The notes: generated from the letters alone by a model not told the origin. A DNA stretch of 22,500 nt from Symbiodinium natans (GCA_905221605.1 CAJNDS010000025.1:25001-47500), one strand, 5' to 3'. Positions 1-7,659 are shown, numbered from the stretch's first letter. A program made the numbers and translations.

Positions 1-32
1 CCCGGACACAAAAGACCAAAAACCCAAAAAGA

Positions 33-102
33 CCTAACCCTAAACCCTAAACCCTAAACCCTAAACCCTAAACCCTGAACCCTGAACCCTGAACCCTGAA
101 CC
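33..102 (-). repeat. Telomere-type array (CCCTAAA)
   Basis: About ten tandem heptamers read as CCCTAAA on the plus strand, with the last four changed to CCCTGAA. The block of identical variants suggests local copying within the array. For all telomeric entries here, the strand given is the one carrying TTTAGGG. Confidence 0.95.
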
Positions 103-271
103 TCTCTTTCATTTTAAATTTTAATGTTCATGAGTTACTGGGCAAGGCCATTTTTTTTGACTGGGCAAGGTCATTTTTTTTACTGGGCAAGGTCATTTAT
201 TACTGGGCAAGGTCATTTTTACTGGGCAAGGTCGTTCGGTCGAAAAAAAAGACCTTGCCCAGTAAGAAATG

Positions 272-352
272 ACCTTGCCCAGTAACAGGGTTACTGGGCA
301 AAGGTTGTTTTTAACTGGGCCAAGGTCGTTCGGTCTAAAAAACGAGGGTTAC
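272..352 (+). repeat. Higher-order duplication, copy 1
   Basis: An approximately 80 bp block inside the minisatellite contains inverted cores, a GTAACAGGGTT junction and GTCGTTCGGTC followed by an A-run and CGAGGGTTA. It is repeated at 611-692. The 30 bp at 321-350 are identical to 661-690, an offset of exactly 340. Confidence 0.85.
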
Positions 353-533
353 CGGGCAAGGTCTCTTTTACTGGGCAAGGTCAGATTGTTTTCTGGGCAA
401 GGTCACGTTTTTGCTGGGCAAGGTCATGCTTTTACTGGGCAAGGTCATTGTTTTTTACTGGGCAAGGTCATTTTTTTTACTGGGCAAGGTCACTTTTTTA
501 CTGGGCAAGGCTTCTTTTTTCTGGGCAAGGTCA

Positions 534-588
534 TTTTTTACTGGGTAAGGTCGTTCGGTCTAAAAAAACGACCTTGCCCAGTAAAAAA
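534..588 (+). repeat. Hairpin in minisatellite
   Basis: The 22-base arms 534-555 and 567-588 are complementary except for one position (T546 opposite G, a wobble in RNA). The loop is 11 bases. It forms where a direct and an inverted minisatellite unit meet. A second junction, 220-233 with 251-264, makes a perfect 14 bp stem with a 17-base loop. Confidence 0.8.
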
Positions 589-610
589 CAACCTTGCCCA
601 GTAAAAAATG

Positions 611-692
611 ACCTTGCCCAGTAACAGGGTTGCTGGACAAAGGTCATTGTTTTTACTGGGCAAGGTCGTTCGGTCTAAAAAACGAGGGTTAC
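611..692 (+). repeat. Higher-order duplication, copy 2
   Basis: This is the second copy of the block at 272-352. It matches with a few substitutions in the first half and is identical over 661-690. Confidence 0.85.
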
Positions 693-908
693 TGGGATAG
701 GTCTTTTTTTTACTGGGCAAGGTCATTTTTACTGGGCAAGGTCGCTTTTTTTACTGGGCAAGGTCATTTTTTTACTGGGCAAGGTCATTTTGTACTGGGC
801 AAGGTCTTTTTTTACAAATATTTCTTAATGTTGTGGGGTTCTTTGGGCGGGTGGGTATTTTCCTGGAGCAATTGCTTGACTAGTGAATGCTTGGACTTGA
901 GATGCTGA

Positions 909-933
909 CCCCTAAACCCTAAACCCTAAACCC
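909..933 (-). repeat. Telomere-type array (CCCTAAA)
   Basis: Three and a half heptamers. This forms the left arm of an inverted telomeric pair with the array at 1048-1175. Confidence 0.9.
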
Positions 934-1047
934 GCTGAAGAACCGAGGCTCTGGGCGGTCGACGGTCGACCAGGCGGTTGTGGGCCCCGGCTGCAGCGTG
1001 CCGTCATATCGGAAGATCTGCGCCTCTCTTTGGGTGACGAGGGCTCT
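934..1047. other. Exon-like spacer between inverted telomeric arrays
   Basis: This 114 bp GC-rich unique stretch contains the palindromic GTCGACGGTCGAC. Codon-aligned frames on both strands are open: minus reads IFRYDGTLQPGPTTAW after a possible acceptor GGCGCAG, and plus reads RLQRAVISEDLRLSLGDEGS. Either could end at a GT by the flanking repeat. Strand is undetermined and coding unproven. Confidence 0.3.
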
Positions 1048-1175
1048 TAGGGTTTAGGGCTCTTGGGCTTGATGTGGGGTTTAGGGTTTAGGGTTTAGGG
1101 TTTAGGGTTTAGGGTTTAGGGTTTAGGGTTTAGGGTTTAGGGTTTAGGGTTTAGGGTGTGGGGCTAGGGTTTAGG
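1048..1175 (+). repeat. Telomere-type array (TTTAGGG)
   Basis: A homogeneous core lies at about 1078-1157, with degenerate edges carrying GGGCTCTTAG and GGGCTAGGG variants. Confidence 0.95.
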
Positions 1176-1314
1176 TGTTCGGGCTTGAAGCTGAAGGACC
1201 TTAGCGTGGAGTACTTGGGTCCAGCAAGCTTAAGGCCCATGACCTGAAGTCAGCCACACCCTCGGCCCGACGGGCCTTTTGCTGCCGGGTTTCGGGATGA
1301 GGCTTAGGGCCAAA
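1176..1314. other. Spacer between TTTAGGG and CCCTAAA arrays
   Basis: This 139 bp unique stretch sits between arrays of the opposite polarity (G-array left, C-array right). In the intron model it would be the loop of a fold-back intron. It includes the short palindrome GGCCCGACGGGCC. Confidence 0.6.
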
Positions 1315-1366
1315 AACCCTAAACCCTAAACCCTAAACCCTAAACCCTAAACCCTAAACCCTAAAC
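1315..1366 (-). repeat. Telomere-type array (CCCTAAA)
   Basis: Seven near-perfect heptamers. Confidence 0.95.
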
Positions 1367-1476
1367 ATTTCGTTGCCAGTCTCAGTTGCCGTTTTGCCGC
1401 CGATGTGGGAGATGGAAAGGTGGTTCTCGTCCACAGCTCCCACGCGAAACTTCCCGATCTGCAGGCACTGTTGCAG
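1367..1476. other. Exon-like spacer
   Basis: This 110 bp unique spacer is flanked by inverted telomeric arrays. Plus strand: acceptor-like TTTCGTTGCCAG, then an open frame 1380-1476 with AADVGDGKVVLVHSSHAKLP, then donor-like TTGCAG next to GTTTAGGG. Minus strand: an open frame 1467-1367 with IGKFRVGAVDENHLSISHIG, ending just before GTTTAG. The two frames are codon-aligned antisense, so only one can be real, if either is. Confidence 0.35.
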
Positions 1477-1541
1477 GTTTAGGGTTTAGGGTTTAGGGCT
1501 TAGGGTTTAAGGTTTAGGGTTTAGGGTTTAGGGTTTAGAGT
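1477..1541 (+). repeat. Telomere-type array (TTTAGGG)
   Basis: About nine heptamers with GCTTAGG and TTTAAGG variants. It starts GTTTAGGG directly after CAG. Confidence 0.94.
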
Positions 1542-1646
1542 GTAGAACTTTTTAGAGGTGCCTGGATGCACGGGGAGCCTTCACACCTGTGACCCGGGAC
1601 CCCAAACCCGCAACCCTAAACCAAGCCCCTTCCCACCTAAACCCAT

Positions 1647-1669
1647 ATAACGCCCTCTGAAAGTCCTGG
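1647..1669 (+). repeat. 23 bp direct repeat, copy 1
   Basis: It matches 1795-1817 at 21 of 23 positions (core GCCCTCTGAAAG). The two copies lie just outside the array at 1672-1787, like a duplicated insertion site. Confidence 0.75.
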
Positions 1670-1671
1670 TC

Positions 1672-1787
1672 CCCCTAAACCCCCTAAACCCTAAACCCTG
1701 AACCCTGAACCCTGAACCCTGAACCCTGAACCCTAAACCCTAAACCCTAAACCCTAAACCCTAAACCCTAAACCCTAAACCCTCAAC
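1672..1787 (-). repeat. Telomere-type array (CCCTAAA with CCCTGAA block)
   Basis: About 16 heptamers. Five consecutive CCCTGAA variants sit between canonical units. Confidence 0.95.
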
Positions 1788-1893
1788 CCCCCAAATAAAG
1801 CCCTCTGAAAGGCCTGGATGAACTGGAAGCCGAAGCTGATCCCCTTCGCCGCCCCGATGGACCTGCCCCAAGCGCCAAAGTCCTGAGCAGATT
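1788..1893. other. Exon-like spacer with second 23 bp repeat copy
   Basis: It holds the second 23 bp repeat copy (1795-1817). The minus strand has a fully open frame after acceptor-like CTGCTCAG, containing DFGAWGRSIGAAKGISFGFQ, and can exit at GTTGAGGG. Not recognised as a known domain. Confidence 0.3.
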
Positions 1894-1945
1894 CGGGTTT
1901 AGGGTTTAGGGTTTCGGGTTTAGGGTTTAGGTTTCGGGTTTAGGG
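1894..1945 (+). repeat. Telomere-type array (TTTAGGG, TTTCGGG variants)
   Basis: Seven units, with TTTCGGG variants interspersed. Confidence 0.92.
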
Positions 1946-1951
1946 CATCGC

Positions 1952-1984
1952 CTAATGTAGGGGCCTTGATCATTCAAATTGGGC
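1952..1984 (+). repeat. Dispersed GTAGGGGCCTTAAT motif
   Basis: Reads CTAATGTAGGGGCCTTGATC, then ATTCAAATTGGG. It follows directly after a TTTAGGG array. Related copies lie at 5820, 10781, 14313, 16651 and 20485. Confidence 0.6.
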
Positions 1985-2077
1985 TATACTAGACCCATCG
2001 CCTAATGCAGTGGCCTTAACATCGCCTGATGAAGGGGCGGTTCAAGACGTGGAAGGACACAGGATCAACGGCCTGAT

Positions 2078-2094
2078 GGGGGGGGGGGGGGGGG
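2078..2094 (+). repeat. Poly-G tract (17 G)
   Basis: An uninterrupted run of 17 G inside a diverged tandem unit. It is a length-variable site and prone to assembly or sequencing error. Confidence 0.9.
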
Positions 2095-2416
2095 TTTAAG
2101 ATATGAGATCGACCGCACTCGCCTCATGAGGGGCTGGGTTTAAGACACATGTCCATCCTCAGCTTCTTCAGAATTTGAATGGCCATGTTGGCCATGGCTC
2201 AAGGCCGCTTTTTCTGCTCAAGTTACGCGCCGCTACGTGAAGGTCACTGTGGGAGGGGGCTTGCGGGTTGTGGGATCACCCGCGCTCGCCTGGTGGATTT
2301 GAGATACGATTTCGACCACGATCGCCTACTGGGGTGTTCAAGATAGGAGATCGGAGCCACCTTCTCGCGAGGGGTCGGGTTTCAGCGATGAGCCGCACCG
2401 CCTTCACTTCATAAGG

Positions 2417-2577
2417 GGTATAATATAATATACTACCATATAACACAATATAATGTAATGTTTTATAATGTAACATAATCTCTTTTTATATAATATAATA
2501 TAATATAATATAATATAATATAATATAATATAATACAATAAAATATAAGATAACATAATATAATATAATATAAATAT
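2417..2577 (+). repeat. AT-rich TATAA pentamer satellite
   Basis: Tandem TATAA/ATATA pentamers, perfect over roughly 2487-2534 and degenerate on both sides. The minus-strand frames across it are repeat artefacts. Confidence 0.92.
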
Positions 2578-3090
2578 GGAGCCAGCCGCGGCTGTTTCAG
2601 AATCGACCGGTTCAAGCTTTCGAACTCGCAACTCGGCGGACCGTCAAACTTTCGAACTCGGCACATTTCCAACCTTCAAACTTGTTGAACTTTTCCAAAT
2701 CCTCGAACTCTCAAACTCTCGCCCTTCCATGCCGTTCAAACTTTCGGGCTCTCCAACTTTCGAACTCCAATATTCAATGTTTGAAGCTTCTGAGCTGTCA
2801 CCGCAGTACCCAGCCGCAGACCGAAACTGAAACTCCAAGCTTTCGAACTGTCGACCAATCAAGCTTAGAAGCTGTAGAACCTTCAACCTCGAAACTTTCG
2901 AACCTGTCAAAGTCGGAACTCTCAAAATTTCAACGATTCAACCTCTCAAATTTTGAGCGCCGACCGATCTCGGCCGCGGCAACAGTGCAAACGTTGAGTT
3001 CGAAGCAGCGGACCGAGCTCGAAAGTTCGAAAGCTTGAGAGTTCGAACGATTGAATATGTGGACATTGAGATGCTCGAGTTTGAACTTTT
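2578..3090. repeat. TTCGAA-rich degenerate short repeat
   Basis: The hexamer palindrome TTCGAA and the undecamer CTTTCGAACTC recur at irregular 10-40 bp steps (for example near 2618, 2652, 2758, 2843 and 2895). After about 2990 they appear in the opposite orientation (GAGTTCGAA, AAGTTCGAA). Frames on both strands (2576-2830, 2682-3038) echo the repeat, for instance TFELG/TFKL, and are not called as genes. Confidence 0.6.
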
Positions 3091-3360
3091 CGAGTTTTGA
3101 CAGCACCTTTCAAACCTTCAAAGGCTGACCTTTTTCTTTTTATAATGTTACCAGACCTTCAAACTCCCAAAGCTTCGACTTCGAGCGACCTCGCTCGGGA
3201 CACCAGCTGTTTGCCTTCCCCCCCAAAAAAAACCAGCACAAAAAACAATGCATCATCTCAAGGGCTTGGGGCGCTCAAAGGCCATGACAAATCCGTGACC
3301 AATTGTTAGTATTCATATCGTTGGGTATTATGAGTATTCTTGCCATTATGCCTATGTTAT
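3091..3360. other. Unassigned stretch
   Basis: A mix of TTCAAAC-like remnants, an AT-rich patch and a short C/A-rich tract. A 70-codon open frame at 3097-3309 has low-complexity composition and no recognisable motif. No gene supported. Confidence 0.5.
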
Positions 3361-3458
3361 TAACCCTAAACCCTAAACCCTAAACCCTAAACCCTAAACC
3401 CTAAACCCTAAACCCTAAACCCTAAACCCTAAACCCTAAACCCTAAACCCTAAACCCT
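3361..3458 (-). repeat. Telomere-type array (CCCTAAA)
   Basis: About 14 perfect heptamers. Confidence 0.96.
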
Positions 3459-3572
3459 TTTGGGGAGGGCTTTAACTGCGCCTCGGGGTGCCTGGTGTGG
3501 GGCTGCGGGATTTTGGCGGCGAGGGGTTGGCAGTCATTCGCCGGAAGGCGTGGGGCGCAGCGTTTCTAAACA
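3459..3572. other. Exon-like spacer between two CCCTAAA arrays
   Basis: This 114 bp spacer has the same length class as the others but is flanked by arrays of the same polarity. A plus frame starting near 3469 reads EGFNCASGCLVWGCGILAAR and ends at a stop just before the next array. A minus frame is also open. Confidence 0.28.
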
Positions 3573-3628
3573 ATAAACCCTAAACCCTAAACCCTAAACC
3601 CTAAACCCTAAACCCTAAACCCTAAACC
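3573..3628 (-). repeat. Telomere-type array (CCCTAAA)
   Basis: Eight heptamers. Confidence 0.95.
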
Positions 3629-3805
3629 TCCCGGTGTAGCACAAATGGCCCCCCCTCTCTCTGGAAGCTCCAGCTGAGACTCACTGCGTGGCCCTGGATG
3701 CTGTGTGCCCTCCTTGTGGAAGATCTGCGCCGTTTTCCCATCCTGCCGAGAAGCCCTTAAGGCGAAATCCCGGTTCCGAGACCTCCTCTGATCCCCCTAC
3801 CAGAA
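3629..3805. other. Unassigned unique sequence
   Basis: Moderately GC-rich unique DNA with two open plus frames. One contains ETHCVALDAVCPPCGRSAPF, the other LQLRLTAWPWMLCALLVEDL. The 13-mer GAAGATCTGCGCC is shared with 1012-1024. No family is recognisable. Confidence 0.35.
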
Positions 3806-3878
3806 ACACGAGAATACGATGCCACAATACTATAATACTAGACTACCATCATAATATCATACTACAATTCTACAAGTT
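3806..3878 (+). repeat. AT-rich ATACTA microsatellite, degenerate
   Basis: Irregular repeats of ACAATACTATAATACTAGA type. The same family recurs at 3968-4085 and resembles 16085-16206. Confidence 0.7.
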
Positions 3879-3967
3879 TAGGGTGTAGGATCTGGGGTTG
3901 AGAGTGTTTTCAGGCCGAAACCCGAAACCTCAAAACCCTGCACTCGAGCCGCAAAGACTGAACCGGC

Positions 3968-4090
3968 GTATACTACAATACCATAACACTACAATACTAG
4001 AATACTACAACTATAATTATACTATAATACTAGAACACAATGCTAGTACTATAATACTAGCATACAATGATGATGCTATAAAAACTACAA
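3968..4090 (+). repeat. AT-rich ATACTA microsatellite, degenerate
   Basis: Units such as TACTATAATACTAGA and TACTACAATAC recur with variations. Confidence 0.75.
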
Positions 4091-4559
4091 AGCGTGTGTC
4101 CTTGTGTGAGATGCTGAAATGGTTGTCGTCAATGGCGGCAAGGCGCCACTTACCCAGCTGAATGAAGCGGTCCCCCATGGGAAGGTCATAACACGCTGAC
4201 GCCGAGTGTGTGGTGTGAACCTAGACAGAGAGGTTGATGCCTCAAAAGCAATCCGTATGATGTTAATCAACTACTACGTCTACTACTCTTCCAGTCATCT
4301 ACAATGTTCCCATCAGAATCTCCCCCCCCCCCCCCCCCCCCAATAGCCCTAAAGAGTCGACGCTCGGGCGCAGCATCATTGGGCCTTCCCGCCAGCATGA
4401 TGTGGGCATGACATTCTCCCGGCTCTTTTCAGCCCTCTGGCAAAATACAACATGCAGCATACTTGCACGTGTCAAGTGCAGCTGGTTGTGCTTGGGCTTA
4501 CGGCTCGAAGATTGGAGCCCTTAATGCCCGACATCTGCGGCAGGTTTAGTGTTGATGCC

Positions 4560-4560
<1 letters not shown>
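4091..4560. other. Unassigned stretch with poly-C
   Basis: Unique sequence with no telomeric array and no supported gene. A 20-base C run lies at 4322-4341. Confidence 0.5.
4322..4341 (+). repeat. Poly-C tract (20 C)
   Basis: An uninterrupted homopolymer, likely variable in length and a sequencing risk. Confidence 0.93.

Positions 4561-4590
<30 letters not shown>
4561..4590 (+). repeat. CTG trinucleotide repeat (10 units)
   Basis: A perfect (CTG)10. It would read poly-Leu on plus and poly-Ala on minus within open frames of 87-95 codons (4472-4735 minus, 4549-4836 plus). Neither frame has other support. Confidence 0.95.
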
Positions 4591-5543
4591 AAAAGGATGG
4601 AGATCCCAGCATCTTATGATATAGTGGGGCACCCTGGCAAATGCAAGGAGACATGTACTGGAACTCCGGTAACAAAAGCGTGCAGATCACCTGAGCTCTC
4701 TCCACCCAGTTTGATGCGACATTCACAATGGACACTCAATGAACACTCTGACCACTGCAAATGGACCCGTATCGTAGACGACCTAGACCCTTTATTGGAG
4801 TTTGGTGCAACTTGGGGGTCTGACGAGTTCAGGTGAGGGGGCGGGGGGGGCGGGGCTGCAGGGGCGAGGGGAGGGTCCCCCAAACAAAAACCTGATTGTT
4901 TTCTGTTGTTCCCCGTGTGCGGGCGCCGGATTAGTACTTTTTTGAACTGGTACTAGTTATAGTTAGAGCAACAACTGGAGTACGAGCGATGGTAATCGCG
5001 ACAGTAATAGCAATGGCAATCGTATTATGGTAGCAGTGATAGCAACGAAAGAAAAAATCCCTAAGTTTGATAGTAAGTATAGCAGTGGCAGAAGTCGAGC
5101 AATAGCAATTGCAATAGACTCAGAAGACAGCTACGGGCCGGACAATGGTTGCGTTGATGGGTATCCCCGTAAACAGCCAGAAACAAAATCCAGAATTTCG
5201 GCAGCCCGGATTCACCAAAAAAGTTGGGCCGGGAAAGCTTTTCACTATACAGGGGCCTCAACACCACGAGGTTAGGGACTTCAAGAAAAGTTTCTAACTT
5301 TGCAGTCGGTTGACGGGACCTATGGCATATGGGTGTGCATCCTCATCATCCTCAACATAGAACATCGTCAAGCATTAAGACACATTGAACGGTTCCTGCT
5401 GTGCAAGGTCCGGCTAGGATTGCGCATGCTAATGGACAATACAAGGGCCACAATCCGAAACTTTAACCACGTAACTACAACAGGGGTTAAGGGGTATATT
5501 TCAGAATGCTTGAACCAGAGAACCCCAAAGAAACGTATGCTAA
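4591..5543. other. Unassigned low-copy region
   Basis: No telomeric arrays occur over nearly 1 kb. It holds a G-rich tract at 4835-4876, a degenerate GTAATAGCAATGGCAATC-like repeat at about 4955-5125, and scattered open frames of 80-90 codons (5027-5275, 5300-5557 plus) without recognisable motifs. A weak version of the dispersed GGGGCCTCAA motif occurs near 5249. Confidence 0.5.
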
Positions 5544-5607
5544 GCCCTAAACCCTAAACCCTAAACCCTAAACGCTAAACCCTAAACCCTAAACCCTAAA
5601 CCCTAAC
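5544..5607 (-). repeat. Telomere-type array (CCCTAAA)
   Basis: About nine heptamers, one with AACGCTA. Confidence 0.95.
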
Positions 5608-5719
5608 TATTCACCAGGGAGCATGCTGGGCGACCTGCGATGCGGGGAGGACGGTCACCATGGCTGGTGGAGGTCGGCCGGCGAACTTGCAACCCAGCTC
5701 CTTGGTTGCTGAGGCAAGG
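5608..5719. other. Exon-like spacer
   Basis: A 112 bp GC-rich unique spacer in an inverted telomeric pair. Plus: acceptor-like CTATTCACCAG, then an open frame containing GEDGHHGWWRSAGELATQLL. Minus: after TTGCCTCAG, an open frame with TKELGCKFAGRPPPAMVTVL, then a GTGAAT exit. Strand unresolved. Confidence 0.3.
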
Positions 5720-5816
5720 ATTAGGGTTTAGGGTTTAGGGTTTAGGGTTTAGGGTTTAGGGTTTAGGGTTTAGGGTTTAGGGTTTAGGGTTTAGGGTTTA
5801 GGGTTTAGGGTTTAGG
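5720..5816 (+). repeat. Telomere-type array (TTTAGGG)
   Basis: Fourteen near-perfect heptamers. Confidence 0.96.
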
Positions 5817-5819
5817 CGT

Positions 5820-5852
5820 CATATAGGGGTCTTAGGAATTCGAATGTGGAAT
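5820..5852 (+). repeat. Dispersed GTAGGGGCCTTAAT motif, diverged copy
   Basis: Reads CATATAGGGGTCTTAGGAAT, then TCGAATGTGG. As at 1952 and 20485, it starts right after the end of a TTTAGGG array. Confidence 0.45.
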
Positions 5853-6099
5853 GGGTATCTTACGGTAAAGGTATCATAACACCAGGGAGTCATATTGGCA
5901 ACTGCATAGGCTTCTACATTACATCGTACGTTGGGGAGGAAGCCGGCAGGGTTGTGGAGATTATGTGCATATTCTATTGCCAGGAGAAAAGGATTCGGGG
6001 CTGCCTGCTTGTCGCCCTGAAGTCTGGGGTCAACAGGCTCCAACGAGAGTGGGGCTTCAGGTGGTGGTCACTTTAGAACGCATATGCAATTATAATCAT
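5853..6099. other. Unassigned unique sequence
   Basis: Open on plus over 5846-6076 (76 codons, containing GEEAGRVVEIMCIFYCQEKR) and on minus over 5819-6043. No family recognised. Length alone does not support a gene. Confidence 0.3.
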
Positions 6100-6210
6100 A
6101 CTAGTAATAATAAAAAAGTAATAATAATAAGAATCATAAGAATAAGAATAAGAATAATAATAAGAATAAGAATTTGAATAAGAAGAATAATCAGAATAAG
6201 AATAATAAAT
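6100..6210 (+). repeat. AATAAG-type AT-rich microsatellite
   Basis: Mixed AATAAT, AGAATA and ATAAGA units. Isoleucine/arginine-rich frames across it are artefacts. Confidence 0.9.
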
Positions 6211-6330
6211 GCATCCGGGTCTCTGCGGCACAAGGAGCCGTATCGAAGCCTGGGGATGTGAAGACCTCTTTGCAGTACCTTCGCAGCAGCTTGCACGTGG
6301 TTCGCACGGCCTTTCATAGGCATCCTATGA

Positions 6331-6358
6331 GCCTAAACCCCTAAACCCTAAACCCTAA
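6331..6358 (-). repeat. Telomere-type array (CCCTAAA), short
   Basis: Three to four units. Confidence 0.9.
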
Positions 6359-6453
6359 TTACGCCCTATAGCGCATGACGCTATAGCCCAATAAGCAACC
6401 CAACAACCTGCGACCCGATTTCTGCGCACACCCTGAGTCCGAAACCCAAAAAA
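6359..6453. other. Spacer with small hairpin
   Basis: A 95 bp spacer in an inverted telomeric pair. It contains an 8 bp perfect stem, CTATAGCG (6366-6373) with CGCTATAG (6379-6386), around CATGA. Several frames on both strands are open and none stands out. Confidence 0.5.
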
Positions 6454-6499
6454 GGTTTAGGGTTTAGGGTTTAGGGTTTAGGGTTTAGGGTTTAGGGTT
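6454..6499 (+). repeat. Telomere-type array (TTTAGGG)
   Basis: Six heptamers. Confidence 0.95.
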
Positions 6500-6795
6500 C
6501 ATACAACCTGAGAACCCGGCAACAACCTCTATTTGTTTCAGTATTATCAGCGCGTATTTATTCAGGAACTGCACCAGTATGCCAGTACTAAATCCCGACA
6601 TAACTTCAGTAGCCCTACGAAATCATATGAAAACAGTCCAACTACAAGACAAAGACCCCACGAAGACAAGTAAATCTCAAAACATCCTGTACATGACCTA
6701 GTACCCATATGGGGGTTTACCCCTAATATGGACCCTTAAATAATAGGATTCCAATATAATCAGGACCCCAATAAGGTACCCCTAATATCGGAAAC
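6500..6795. other. Unassigned AT-leaning stretch
   Basis: No gene seen. The segment 6705-6732 is an imperfect inverted repeat (CATATGGGGGT with ACCCCTAATATG). Confidence 0.5.
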
Positions 6796-6841
6796 CCCCT
6801 AAACCCTAAACCTAAACCCTAAACCCTAAACCCTAAACCCT
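6796..6841 (-). repeat. Telomere-type array (CCCTAAA)
   Basis: Six units, one shortened to CCTAAA. Confidence 0.94.
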
Positions 6842-6958
6842 GAATCCCCATATCCCCCACATTTTTCACGCCCTGGGGCAGCTTTGTGGGGCCGAGGAGT
6901 TGCATGGAGGGCGTGGTGAAGTCCAAATGGAGATTCGGAATGAGGCCCGTGATGGTTC
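6839..6958 (-). CDS. Candidate internal exon (partial CDS), unknown protein
   Basis: A 120 bp segment between a CCCTAAA array on its left and a TTTAGGG array on its right. On the minus strand the frame is open for 39 codons and reads like a folded protein segment, with GLIPNLHLDFTTPSMQLL followed by LPQGVKNVGDMG. Upstream is a weak acceptor CCCCTGAAAG. The downstream edge is CAGG followed by GTTTAGGG, so the intron would begin with telomeric repeat. Third-position GC is about 70%. The plus strand is also open over this stretch (QLCGAEELHGGRGEVQMEIR), which weakens the call. No family recognised. Confidence 0.3.
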
Positions 6959-6969
6959 CTTTCAGGGGC

Positions 6970-7012
6970 TTTAGGGTTTAGGGTTTAGGGTTTAGGGTTT
7001 AGGGTTTAGGGT
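6970..7012 (+). repeat. Telomere-type array (TTTAGGG)
   Basis: Six heptamers. Confidence 0.95.
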
Positions 7013-7174
7013 GAGTTTGGGGCTTTGGGTTCACGATTTCATTGCTCACGTTCTGCGGTCTGGGGTCTGATGGCTCCTTTGGGCTGGATGTTTTGCTTGG
7101 TTTGTTGGCGAAGGGCCTTGGGGTGTCGTTTGTCTTCATGGCCCTAAAGAGTTCAGCATTACCATTGCAGTTAC
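7013..7174. other. Unassigned GT-rich stretch
   Basis: The plus frame from 7042 is open for about 44 codons of unique sequence (LDVLLGLLAKGLGVSFVFMA) before it runs into a TATATC microsatellite. No other evidence for a gene. Confidence 0.3.
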
Positions 7175-7246
7175 TCTATATCTATATCTATATCTATATC
7201 TACATCTATATCTATATCTATATCTATATCTATCTCTCTATACATG
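7175..7246 (+). repeat. TATATC hexamer microsatellite
   Basis: About 12 units of TATATC with single-base interruptions, followed by TACATGCA repeats to about 7266. Confidence 0.95.
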
Positions 7247-7266
7247 CATACATGCATATATACATA

Positions 7267-7516
7267 CGCTTACTATTTATTGTTGATAACATGCTACTAG
7301 ACTAGTAACAGTACCTATCGCAACTCGCATCTCTCTGAGGACCTTCTCGGAAAAGGGGCCTCTGCATTTCAACGTTTGCGCTGAATATCCGGCTTGGGGC
7401 GAGTTGGCTGTGACCCCGCAACATATGGCCAAAAGTCTCCGATTCTATTCTCAACTCAACACTCCGAACCTCCCCAGACTCTTCCCAAAGCCTTAAACAT
7501 CAGGCCGTTCAACTCA
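7267..7516. other. Unassigned stretch
   Basis: Unique sequence. I see no gene, array or convincing secondary structure. Confidence 0.5.
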
Positions 7517-7572
7517 CCCTAGACCCTAAACCCTAAATCCTAAACCCTAAACCCTAAACCCTAAACCCTAAA
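7517..7572 (-). repeat. Telomere-type array (CCCTAAA)
   Basis: Eight units, with CCCTAGA and TCCTAAA variants at the left end. Confidence 0.94.
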
Positions 7573-7659
7573 GGACATGAGGTCACGGGTGCCACGAAGG
7601 CTGCGAGCCGTCTCCAGCACCCTGAGCCTTTCCTCTCAACCTTCAACCACAAGGTCCCA

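Larger units (their letters stand above)
136..812 (+). repeat. Minisatellite with ACTGGGCAAGGTCA core
   Basis: Roughly 25 copies of a 20-25 bp unit: a conserved core ACTGGGCAAGGTCA followed by a T-run of variable length. Most copies are direct, but five are inverted (251-264, 270-284, 570-583, 590-604, 610-624). Open frames of about 60-110 codons cross it only because the unit lacks stops, giving monotonous GKV/TGQGH peptides, so I do not call them genes. A special variant carrying GTCGTTCGGTC recurs near 232, 326, 550 and 666. Confidence 0.93.
1946..2416 (+). repeat. Diverged 40-50 bp tandem repeat
   Basis: About nine degenerate copies start with a box like ATCGCCTAATGAGGGG, followed in the better copies by GGTTTAAGATATGAGATCG. 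Box starts are near 1946, 1993, 2019, 2067, 2118, 2283, 2321, 2359 and 2397. The first copy overlaps a motif dispersed elsewhere in the window. No coding frame was identified. Confidence 0.6.

Noticed and set aside
33-102. Window start as a true chromosome end
   Set aside because: The array is short, internal sequence continues to its left, and dozens of equal arrays lie inside the window.
269-908. Open frames of 62-111 codons over the ACTGGGCAAGGTCA minisatellite
   Set aside because: The repeat lacks stops, so frames are open on both strands and encode only the repeated unit.
2182-2203. GCCATGTTGGCCATGGCTCAAG resembles the end of the dinoflagellate spliced leader
   Set aside because: It fits only if a 6 bp insertion and a substitution are allowed, and no GT donor follows the AAG. 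It is weak support for the taxon and not an RNA gene.
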